From contig CALGUD010000153.1 of NCBI GenBank assembly GCA_937901915.1, positions 17,913-81,912 on the forward strand: a DNA stretch of 64,000 nucleotides, written 5' to 3'. Under the pieces are notes generated by a model. The model had not been told where the DNA came from, ran no database searches, and was given only the letters and a program-made list of their open reading frames with translations. Below, piece by piece: positions 51,463 to 60,500 of the stretch. How positions within the stretch are numbered: position 1 is the first letter of the stretch; every line of letters starts with the position of its first letter. The stretch is from an uncultured Flavobacteriaceae bacterium (GTDB lineage: Bacteria > Bacteroidota > Bacteroidia > Flavobacteriales > Flavobacteriaceae). Made by a program: the position numbers and the translations under genes.

Positions 51463-54066
51463 ATGAAAGTATTTTACAATTTATTCTTATTTGCGGCATT
51501 TTTTATTGCTGCACAAACAGGTTTTTCACAAGGAACAGTTACCGGAACAGTATTAGATTCAGAGCTTGGCGATCCATTGCCGGGAGCTAATATTTTGGTA
51601 AAGGGGACAACAAATGGTACAACTACCGATTTTGATGGGAATTTCACCATTAATGTATCTCAAAACACCGGGACATTGGTAATTAGTTATATCGGTTTCC
51701 TTAAAAAAGAAGTAACATTTACCATAAGCGGGGGAACCGCCAATGTAGGTTCTGTTTCCCTAGATGCAGATGCCCAGGAACTGGAAGGTGTGGTAGTGGT
51801 TGGAACCGGGATTATTGACCTTGCCAGGGACAGGCAAACTCCCATAGCTGTTTCATCTATACCAGCAACCGAAATTCAAGCTAAGGCAGTAGGTAACGTT
51901 GAATTTCCCGAAGCAATGAAAAACACTCCAAATGTTTATGTTTCTAACCAGGCGGGAGGTTTTGGTGATTCTCAAATGTTCTTAAGAGGCTTTTCACAAG
52001 CTAATACGGCTTTCCTTTTAAATGGACAACCAATCAATGGCATGGAAGATGGTTTAATGTATTGGTCCAATTGGTCTGGAATGTCAGATGTTGCCAATGG
52101 TATTCAGATTCAGAGAGGGTTAGGCTCTTCTAAATTGGCTATTTCATCAGTTGGTGGTACAGTTAATATAGTATCAAAAGCAGCAGGGAGAAAAGAAGGT
52201 GGATTTGCCAGGTTAATGACTGGAAATGACAGTTATGGTAAGGCTACCTTTAGTTATGATTCAGGTTTAAAAGGCAAATGGGCATATTCTGTACTTATAG
52301 ATCATTGGCAAGCTCATAGAAAATATGCCGAGGGTACAGCCGGACAAGGTCAAAATTACTTTATAGCTGTAGGATATGTTCCAAATGAAGATCATTCAAT
52401 AAATTTTTTGCTTACTGGGGCACCGCAATGGCATGACCAAAATTTTTCAAAAGATCTGGAATTATATGAACAATATGGTGAAAAATATAACAATAACTCA
52501 GGTTTTTTAAATGGTGAAAGGTTTTCATGGAGAAGAAATTATTACCATAAACCAGTTGCAAATTTAAACTGGGACTGGACTATAAATGAGAAGTTGACAT
52601 TATCTTCAGTTTTATATGCTTCATGGGGTCGTGGAGGTGGCACAGGTCCGTTGGGTTCACAAACAAACTTTTTTGATGAAAATGGTTCAGTTGATTTTGA
52701 TGCAGTAGTTGAAAATAATATTGCTAATGCCGATTCAAATGGTTATGGAGGTTTTGGTAATGTAGGTTTATTGCGTTCTTCTGTTAATAATCATAATTGG
52801 TATGGATTTTTAACAAATTTAGAATTCAATCCTAATGATAAGTGGTCTCTGAATGTTGGAGCTGACACACGATTTTATCGGGGGAGCCATTGGAGACAAC
52901 TTGTAAATAAATTAGGAATTAATGGATATCAAGATAATTTTCGAACTGATAGGCCGGATGATTATGTGATTACTGAAACTTTTGAAGCTGATCCGTGGGC
53001 AGCATTATTTAATTACGCAGACGAAGATCAAAGATATGATTATGATTACTCTGAGAATATAAATTATTATGGAGTATTTGGTCAGGTCGAATATAAACTG
53101 GATAATCTTTCAGCTTTCCTTCAAGGAGCAATATCTAATCAAACCTATCAAAGAGAAGGAAGATTGACTGGTTTTGGTGATGGCCTTGGTAAATCCGAAA
53201 AACTTAATAGAGTTGGTTTCAATATAAAAGGAGGTATTGGTTACTCAATTGATGAAAAAAGCACCTTTTTTATAAATGCAGGGTATTATTCAAGACAAGC
53301 TTTTTTAGATAATATTTTTTCAAACATTAGATATTCCAATGAAATTGTTGAACCTGAAGTTGATAATGAAGAAATCACCGGGTTAGAAGGAGGATACCGA
53401 TTTAATAGTGGAGATTTTAATGTAAATGTAAATGCATACTATACCAAATGGGGCAATAGGTTTTTAGCCTCTTTTGGTGAAGATGTTATAAATGGGGAAA
53501 CTGTTGATGTAAGAACCAGGTATACCGATATTACCCAAGTTCATACAGGTGTAGAGGTAGATGTTAAATACAGGCCTTCCGCAGACTTTATGTTTAGATG
53601 GCATGGTACTGTTGGTAATTGGGAGTACGACGGAACAACCCCTTTTATTACACAAAATGATGAAACAGCTGCTACAATTGCTGAAGGGGAAGTAGATTTA
53701 ACTGGTACTAAAATCGGGAATGCCCCTCAGGTATCGACCGGCTTCGGTACCAATATCAATATTCTTGATAGGCTATCAATATCCGCCGATCTTAATATTT
53801 ATACAGACTTATATGGCTTTGTAAGCACTGAAGATGTAATTGATGCTTCCATAAGTGGAGAAAGGTTTCAGTCGGAGAGATTATCACCTTATACTTTAAC
53901 AGATGTTGGAGCTACTTATAAATTTTCATTAGGTGAAAATGAATTGGTACTATTAGGAAATGTGTATAATCTCTGGAATCAATCATATATTAACCAAAAA
54001 GATCAATATGGTTACTTTTTTGGAATTGGCAGAACCTGGAATCTAAGTTTACGCTACAATTTCTAA
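51463..54066 (+). CDS. TonB-dependent receptor with carboxypeptidase-regulatory-like N-domain
   Basis: An 867-residue SusC/FecA-type receptor. The signal peptide ends at GFSQG, a carboxypeptidase D regulatory-like domain follows (about 25-100, TVTGTVLDSELGDPLPGANILVKG), then the plug (about 118-230, DRQTPIAVSSIPATEIQ; FLRGFSQANTAFLLNGQPING) and the barrel ending FGIGRTWNLSLRYNF with terminal Phe. No SusD partner follows, so polysaccharide uptake is not implied; a siderophore or another small ligand is possible. It has its own 5' region of 160 bp and a strong terminator. Confidence 0.92.
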   Translation: MKVFYNLFLFAAFFIAAQTGFSQGTVTGTVLDSELGDPLPGANILVKGTTNGTTTDFDGNFTINVSQNTGTLVISYIGFLKKEVTFTISGGTANVGSVSLDADAQELEGVVVVGTGIIDLARDRQTPIAVSSIPATEIQAKAVGNVEFPEAMKNTPNVYVSNQAGGFGDSQMFLRGFSQANTAFLLNGQPINGMEDGLMYWSNWSGMSDVANGIQIQRGLGSSKLAISSVGGTVNIVSKAAGRKEGGFARLMTGNDSYGKATFSYDSGLKGKWAYSVLIDHWQAHRKYAEGTAGQGQNYFIAVGYVPNEDHSINFLLTGAPQWHDQNFSKDLELYEQYGEKYNNNSGFLNGERFSWRRNYYHKPVANLNWDWTINEKLTLSSVLYASWGRGGGTGPLGSQTNFFDENGSVDFDAVVENNIANADSNGYGGFGNVGLLRSSVNNHNWYGFLTNLEFNPNDKWSLNVGADTRFYRGSHWRQLVNKLGINGYQDNFRTDRPDDYVITETFEADPWAALFNYADEDQRYDYDYSENINYYGVFGQVEYKLDNLSAFLQGAISNQTYQREGRLTGFGDGLGKSEKLNRVGFNIKGGIGYSIDEKSTFFINAGYYSRQAFLDNIFSNIRYSNEIVEPEVDNEEITGLEGGYRFNSGDFNVNVNAYYTKWGNRFLASFGEDVINGETVDVRTRYTDITQVHTGVEVDVKYRPSADFMFRWHGTVGNWEYDGTTPFITQNDETAATIAEGEVDLTGTKIGNAPQVSTGFGTNINILDRLSISADLNIYTDLYGFVSTEDVIDASISGERFQSERLSPYTLTDVGATYKFSLGENELVLLGNVYNLWNQSYINQKDQYGYFFGIGRTWNLSLRYNF

Positions 54067-54090
54067 TCTACATAATTAAATATTCATAAA

Positions 54091-54122
54091 CCCCGCATCC
54101 CGTTCGGATGCGGGGTTTTTTA
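54091..54122 (+). terminator. Rho-independent terminator after the TonB receptor
   Basis: Perfect stem CCCCGCATCC (54091-54100), loop CGTTC, GGATGCGGGG (54106-54115), then T6. Confidence 0.95.
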
Positions 54123-54296
54123 TTCCAACTAACAGGCGCTCATTTAAGCGAAGCGGATATAAATTTAAAAACTCCTTCCCTTGTTCCGATAATTATCGGA
54201 AAGGGAAGAGCCTGTACCGAACTAGTTTCGGTATGCCTGACCATCAAAGGTGATCAGACGGAAGGGTAGAAAAACTAGCGCCTGCAACGCGGAATA
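54121..54296. mobile_element. MITE/palindromic element of about 176 bp
   Basis: The left end TATTCCnnnnnnCAGGCGCT (54121-54140) and the reverse-complement right end TATTCCnnnnnnCAGGCGCT (54277-54296) agree in 17 of 24 positions over the ends. Inside are a perfect palindrome TTCCGATAATTATCGGAA (54184-54201) embedded in outer arms CTTCCCT/AGGGAAG, and TACCGAA/TTCGGTA (54215-54233). No ORF. A related fragment with GGCGCTCGTTTCAG lies at 57124. It is probably a non-autonomous element or repeat family inserted after the receptor. Confidence 0.5.
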
Positions 54297-54627
54297 TAAG
54301 AGGTCCAAGAGTAATTACAATACAACATAACCTAGTACTCGTCGCAGGCCAGCACCAGTAAAGACTTTGAGAGTTTTAAAAGCAAAATTTGCAAACTAAT
54401 TAACTAATAACCATTAACCTAATAACTTAAAAAGTGGCTTCAAGAGCCTGCGTTATTGACCCGAAAGGTTAACATCTTTTCACTCCCCATAGAACGTGTC
54501 CGTCCTTAAATAAAACAACTTTTTATGAGTCTTTTTAAACATCAAATCATAAAAACCTTATAAAAATACTTTCTTTAACTTTTTTTTAAGAAAAAATGAT
54601 ATATTTGAAGCCAAAATCTTATAGGTA
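54297..54627. other. 331-bp leader region of the barrel gene
   Basis: A/T-rich DNA without ORFs. An exact -7 box TATATTTG is at 54600-54607, 20 bp ahead of the TTG start; no good TTG lies at the -33 position. A repeat-like CGTCGCAGGCCAGC at about 54340 may be another decayed end of the neighbouring element. No RNA gene was recognised; checks for tmRNA and RNase P motifs failed. Confidence 0.4.
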
Positions 54628-57081
54628 TTGAAGTTAAAATTACTATGCTTTCTTTTTATCCCCTTTTTTAACTTAGTTGCCCAGGATCTTAGTCAAATTG
54701 GTAAGGCTAAGCTATTGAACTATAGTGGGGGTATAAATGCAAATACAGTTTTTTATGATGGTTCTTCTGCAAGGGACCCGTTTACCTATGTAGTTGCAGG
54801 AAATGTTAATTTCAATATCAGTGGTGTGTATAACATTCCACTGTCATTTACCTATTCCAATCAAAAATTTTCCAACAACCAACCTTTTAAATTCAACCGG
54901 CTTAGTCTGAGTCCGTCTTACAAATGGATTACTGCCCATATAGGCGACGTATCCATGAACTTTTCGCCATATACTTTAAGCGGACACCAATTTACAGGCG
55001 TCGGGGTTGACCTGACACCCAACGGCCCTTTTAAAATAAGCGCCATGTACGGCCGTTTCTTAAGGGCATCTGAATACGATATAGATGACCCCCAATCGGT
55101 ACCTTCATATGAACGTTTTGGTTTTGGTGTAAAAACGAGTTATGACTTTCAGGATATTGCCTCTGTAGGTTTTATTTTCTTTCACGCAAAAGATGATGAG
55201 AATTCCATCACCAATCCGGTACCTGTAGAATTGGCTTTATCGCCCATGGAGAATACTGTTGCCAGTGTAGAAACACGGTTTAATCTCTTTGAAAAAGCTA
55301 AGATAGAAGTTGAATATGCCGTTTCGGGGGTTACCAATGATACCCGGCTCAATGGCGAAAGTTCGGGCGGTATTTTAGCATTCGCTTTAAATGAAAATGA
55401 AAGCACAAATTATTTTAATGCTGTAAGGGCACAATTTACATATCCTGCAGGTAACGGCTCTGTCGGGGCAGGGTATGAACGTGTAGATCCCGAATACCGC
55501 ACTTTTGGGGCTTATTTTTTTAACAACGACCTCGAAAACGTTACTGTTAATGTGAACCAATCCATTTTTGAAGGTAAATTGGGTATAAGTGCAAATGCAG
55601 GTTTTCAAAGAGATAATCTCGATAATTCAAAATCTTCAGAATTACAACGCTTGGTTACTTCCTTCAACCTTAATTATGCCCATTCCGAAAAGTTGTCATT
55701 TACCGGATCCTATTCTAACTTTCAATCCTATACCAATATCCGTGATCAGTTTGATTATATAAACCAGGTTTCTGAGTTTGAAAATCTGGATACCCTCAAT
55801 TACCGACAGATATCACAAAATGCAAACCTGGGAATTAATTATTTGCTCAAGAATAATGAGGACAGGCAGAACACCGTCAATTTTAACATGGCGTATCAGC
55901 GTTCTGATAACCAGCAGGACAATGAAACTATTGAAAACGGACTTTCAGAATTTTATAATGGAGTATTAGCCTATACAATGGCATACCCAAAAAACAACCT
56001 GAATATTTCACTTGCAGCCAACAGCAGTTATAACGTTTTTGGTATTGAAGAGAATATTACCCTGGGCCCTACATTGGCAATTGGAAAGCAATTTTTTGAC
56101 AAAAAACTGCGTACTAATTTTTCCACTTCATACAATACATCTTTTAACAATGGCGAAAAGCAGAACGATGTTTTTAATATCAGGTTAGGAGGTAATTATC
56201 CATTTCTGGAAAACCACAATGTGTCGCTTAACCTCATGTCGTTATTCAGAAACAGCGTGCAGGGAGCCAATAATGACTTTACGGCAACTTTAAGTTATTC
56301 ATACAGTTTCAGTAACTTCAAGTTAAACCTAAAAAAAGGGCAACGATCAGAGAGAGATGTTATGGCAAAAGGACCCAGTGTGAGTTTCAGGCACAGGGAT
56401 GTTACGTATAGCGGTACCCTTCCGGAAGTTACTTCCCAACTCAACAATGTGAGAAACGACACCCGGTTTGCAGACATACCTTATGGGAAAAAAGATGAAC
56501 TGAAAATTCTTTTTGAAACCGTCAGGGAGCAGGATAAACCGGAACCTTATAAGGAAAGTGCTATAATTTTCCTGGATGAATTGTATAAATACCATGATTT
56601 CTTATCTGTTTATAATGAATCTTTAGTTTATGTAGTCAATAAGATAAAAGAAGATATGCAAAGTGTAGACTACAATCTGGAAACACGGTTTGTGTCCTTT
56701 AAAACACAATTAGACACCCATGCTTTGGCTGGGAAGGATTTAAATAATTTAAGTGAGGAAGATAAAAAGCTTTTGCCGGAGTACAGGGAAATAGAAAGTA
56801 AGATAGAACTGGGCCTCGAAAGATTGGCAGCTCACCGGTGGATGGAATCAAAGTTCTACAATTATGACAGCGACAAAGTTTTAAATAATCCTGATGCATT
56901 ATTAAAAGAATTCAATGAAAAACATAAAGGAAGTGCATTCCAAAAATATGATGATAATCAGGATGTTAATGATATTAAATTGTACCTGGAGGTAGAAATC
57001 ATAGATTTTTATTACAAAAATTCCCTGGGTGAAATATCCCCGGATACTATTGAACTCAGGTATATTAAAGTTAAAGAATAA
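54628..57081 (+). CDS. Outer-membrane beta-barrel-like protein upstream of the TANFOR toxin
   Basis: An 817-residue exported protein starting at TTG (MKLKLLCFLFIPFFNLVAQ signal). Residues 20-565 alternate hydrophobic and polar residues with many terminal aromatics (YVVAGNVNFNISGVYNIPLSFTYSN; FTATLSYSYSFSNFKLNLKKG), the form of a large transmembrane barrel. Residues 580-790 are helical and charged (ESAIIFLDELYKYHDFLSVYNESLVYVVN), without known domain, and the end IELRYIKVKE is not a T9SS signal. I do not recognise a family. It lies 480 bp upstream of the toxin in the same orientation with a repeat-rich gap between; it could be its exporter, receptor or anchor, which is inference. Confidence 0.6.
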   Translation: MKLKLLCFLFIPFFNLVAQDLSQIGKAKLLNYSGGINANTVFYDGSSARDPFTYVVAGNVNFNISGVYNIPLSFTYSNQKFSNNQPFKFNRLSLSPSYKWITAHIGDVSMNFSPYTLSGHQFTGVGVDLTPNGPFKISAMYGRFLRASEYDIDDPQSVPSYERFGFGVKTSYDFQDIASVGFIFFHAKDDENSITNPVPVELALSPMENTVASVETRFNLFEKAKIEVEYAVSGVTNDTRLNGESSGGILAFALNENESTNYFNAVRAQFTYPAGNGSVGAGYERVDPEYRTFGAYFFNNDLENVTVNVNQSIFEGKLGISANAGFQRDNLDNSKSSELQRLVTSFNLNYAHSEKLSFTGSYSNFQSYTNIRDQFDYINQVSEFENLDTLNYRQISQNANLGINYLLKNNEDRQNTVNFNMAYQRSDNQQDNETIENGLSEFYNGVLAYTMAYPKNNLNISLAANSSYNVFGIEENITLGPTLAIGKQFFDKKLRTNFSTSYNTSFNNGEKQNDVFNIRLGGNYPFLENHNVSLNLMSLFRNSVQGANNDFTATLSYSYSFSNFKLNLKKGQRSERDVMAKGPSVSFRHRDVTYSGTLPEVTSQLNNVRNDTRFADIPYGKKDELKILFETVREQDKPEPYKESAIIFLDELYKYHDFLSVYNESLVYVVNKIKEDMQSVDYNLETRFVSFKTQLDTHALAGKDLNNLSEEDKKLLPEYREIESKIELGLERLAAHRWMESKFYNYDSDKVLNNPDALLKEFNEKHKGSAFQKYDDNQDVNDIKLYLEVEIIDFYYKNSLGEISPDTIELRYIKVKE

Positions 57082-57123
57082 TTGATGTTTGTAAGAGAAG
57101 AACATAATTAAAATAAAATATAA

Positions 57124-57223
57124 CTGGCGCTCGTTTCAGTGAGTTGAAACAAATGAAGGTTTTTAGCTCCCCTCCTAGATTAGGAGGGGTGGTTCTGCCA
57201 AAGGCAGAAGCGGGGTGGTGGAA
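57124..57223. repeat. Two repeat units: GGCGCTC fragment and DUF559-type hairpins
   Basis: CTGGCGCTCGTTTCAG (57124-57139) resembles the end of the element at 54121, and GTTTCA/TGAAAC forms a small stem. Then CCCCTCCTA-GAT-TAGGAGGGG (from 57169) and TTCTGCC-AAA-GGCAGAA (from 57191) make two stems ending GGGGTGGTGG. The latter resembles the G/C-rich hairpins at the ends of the ileS insertion, here without a DUF559 gene. Confidence 0.55.
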
Positions 57224-57563
57224 ATTGAATATGAGAAGGCAGAAAGTTAAAAAGATTTTTTATGAAATGATTAGGGCTTTTTTATTACCCTTTAGGGCAA
57301 GGGAAAAAAATAAAAAAGCCTTAGATAGGGTAGAAATGTAGTGCTTGCACATTAGTAAAAGTGGGGTTGTTAGAAAAAATGTGCAGTAAGAAGGAAAAAC
57401 ATATTTACAATGTTTATATATTGGACAAACAACAGTAAAAAATAAATTTAACAACCTTTTATACAGAATTTTATTACTTTAATCGAATAAATTATTGATG
57501 GAAACAATAAAATTATATATTTACCGGCTTAATAAACAATGGATTAGCCCCCTAGCTTAGCCT
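57224..57563. other. 340-bp A/T-rich leader of the TANFOR gene
   Basis: No convincing gene; a 65-codon frame across 57144-57341 includes the repeat and is not trusted. A weak promoter, TTG (57495-57497), 18 bp, TATATTTA (57516-57523), lies 41 bp before the ATG. Confidence 0.35.
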
Positions 57564-60500
57564 ATGAAGTCAAAATTACTCAGCAGTATACTTACACTAT
57601 GTTTTTTTGGGATGTTATCAGCCCAGAATTACCCTGTAACGGTTGTGCCACAGGCAGTATCACCCTCACCCATATACTTTTCATCCTATGCTGATGCAGG
57701 CACAATAAACAGTCCGCTAAGAGTACAGCTACTTTTAAATGACATCACGCTATCCAACGTAGAAGTCAGGCTGAAAACCTATTTTGAAGGTAACGGGATC
57801 CGTTTTGAAAGTAATGATGCTGTAGCAGGTGCTAATCCTATATACCTGGAAGGCGGTGTGCCAGTTAACCTCACAAATGCACGCCTTGCACCCTTTTACA
57901 GTTTACAGAATATTTCCGGCATTAACTCCAACCAATATGCAGAACCCATACCAGAAGGTTCTTACCAGTTTTGTTTTGAAGTTTATGAGGCCTTTACCGG
58001 GAACAGGCTTTCCGCCAGGACTTGCGCTACTACCTATATTTTTAAAAATGAACCACCGTTTCTAATCTTACCCCGCAGAGATGAAACTATAGACGTTATA
58101 AATCCGCAAAATATTGTTTTTCAGTGGACACCAAGGCACATTAACGTCAGCAATGTAGAGTATGAGCTCAGTATTGTAGAGATATGGGATAATTATGTAG
58201 ATCCGCAAGCCGCATTTTTTTCCATGCCACCCATATTCCATGCCACTACACGAAACACCTCTTATTTACTGGGGCCGGCAGACCCTTTACTGCTTCCCAA
58301 TAAAAAATACGCATGGCGTGTACAGGCTAAGGCTATTTCAGGAACAGAAGAGATCGGCCTGTTCAATAACAACGGCTATTCCGAAATTTTTTGGTTTACT
58401 CACAGTCAACCCTGTGAAGTACCCACCAATGTAAGGCACGAAGTAAAAGGTACCCACCAGGCAAATATTGAATGGGATGACTTTTCAACCGAAATCCCGG
58501 AATACACAGTACGATACAGGGAAAAAAACTCCTCCCCTCAAGGAGCCTGGTTCTTTTCCCGGAGTAATACGAGTTGGGTCACCATCTGGGATTTACGTCC
58601 CGGAACTACATACGAATACCAGGTTAACAGAAAATGTCAGCTGATAGAAAGTGAATATTCACCTGTAAAAACCTTCACCACCTTTTTGGCCGATGACGAA
58701 TCAGGATTGTACAATTGTGGGATTTCCCCAGAGATTAACATCACCAATACCGATCCGCTTCCCGATCTTTTTGTAAATGATGTATTTAAAGCCGGAGACT
58801 TCCCCATTAAAGTTTTAGAAGTAAGTGGCAGTAACGGGCGATTTACAGGAAAAGGCTATGTGTCTATGCCGTATTTAAAAAATATTAAAGTTGCTGTAGA
58901 ATTTACCAATATTTTAATCAATACAGACAAAGACCTTCTTGAGGGAATGGTCATCACAGTATATGATCCCGAATGGGGTGGTATATTGAATGTAGATGGG
59001 GTCATTGATGTAGTTGATGCTATAGAAAATGTATTTACCGGGGCTGATAATACCATATTAGATCCTGTTGATTATGACATCGATTCTATTATAGTTAAAG
59101 ATGGACGAATTGTTGTAACGGGGACTAATGGAGAACAAACAACCTATGATTATGATAAAGGGGATACCTACCAAATATCCGGGACAAACGGAGTTTATGC
59201 CATAGATAAGAATGGAAATGTAACTAAAATAGGAGAAACTGCCGAAGGCGGCCCTGCAACTGCAGGAAACACAGACGGGATTAGTCCTTCGGGCAATGGT
59301 ACAGTAGAATCACCAAGTGTTTCTCAGGTACATACCGAAGAAGTCACCGTTATATTCCGAAAAGGCAGCGAAAGAGAAACCGAAACTAAGTATGAACTCG
59401 ACATGGTTGATAATTCATTTGAACAGTCAACCTATCCAAAGGCACAAAGATCAGACGGTACAGATTATTATCCTGTGCACAAGGCAGTAGTGAACAATAC
59501 AACAGACGTATTCTATGCCGACATAACCATTACCAACCCGGAAATAAAGATAGACAGCCTTATTTTTAAAACAGTCACTTCAGGGCTTGAAATAAAAACA
59601 GATAGAGAAGGGGAAAAAACATTTAAAATTACCATTGAAGGTAAAAATGCGTATCGCAATGAAGAAGCCATCATTACTTATAAAGACGACACGGGAAAAC
59701 AACAGGTAGTAGCCAGCTTCTTTATTCATCATTTACATAAACTCCAAACCCGTAAAGTGCAAATTGTTACTGTAAACGGGGCACCGCCTATAGAAGGTTT
59801 AGAAGAAACACTCAATGATGTTTTTGGAGTAGCCGGAGCTTCTTTTGATGTAAATAACGATATACATGAAATAAATATAGAACCTTCTGTTTGGGATATA
59901 GATGAAAAAAATGAAGTTCTCGATTACAATGGCAGTGGTTTATTGCCCGATTATCCAAAGGAGATCAGGGCAATTCATCAATACTATATGGCAAATACTG
60001 CCAATTATGACAGCAAAGCTTATTACCTGTTCCTGGTTGATCAAGATATAAAAGTAAGCAAGCCTATTAACGGTTTTATGCCCAAAGGCAGGCAATTCGG
60101 GTACATTTTTAATGCTTACAAAAACCAGGGCTTAGGTGCTAAAGATGAACAGGACAAAGTAGCTGCCCACGAGTTGGGTCATGGGGTATTTAGCCTGGAA
60201 CACCCGTTTGAAAACGACAGTAATGCCGGTAAGACGGAATGGCTCATGGACTACAAAAAAGATGGCATACAACTGCCGTTTAGCCATTGGGCTGTCATGA
60301 GTGATACAGGCTTAAATCTACAGTTGTTTCAGCCGGATGAGGGGGGGGAGTATAGTAGTTATCAATATTTAATAGGATATAATGTAGTTCCTGGGGAATT
60401 CAAAACCCATATAAATGATTTCTCGGGTGAAAGTATTTCTTTTATTTCTCCAGCAGGGAAAGTAATATCAATTCCAAGTGCTGCAAAAGATGTAACATTT

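Noticed and set aside
54121..54500. tmRNA or RNase P RNA in the gap before the barrel gene
   Set aside because: No tRNA-like ends, tag reading frame or RNase P core motifs; hairpins fit a repeat element better.
57144..57341. A 65-codon gene upstream of the TANFOR toxin
   Set aside because: Its N-terminal half is translated repeat DNA and the rest is unsupported; likely spurious.
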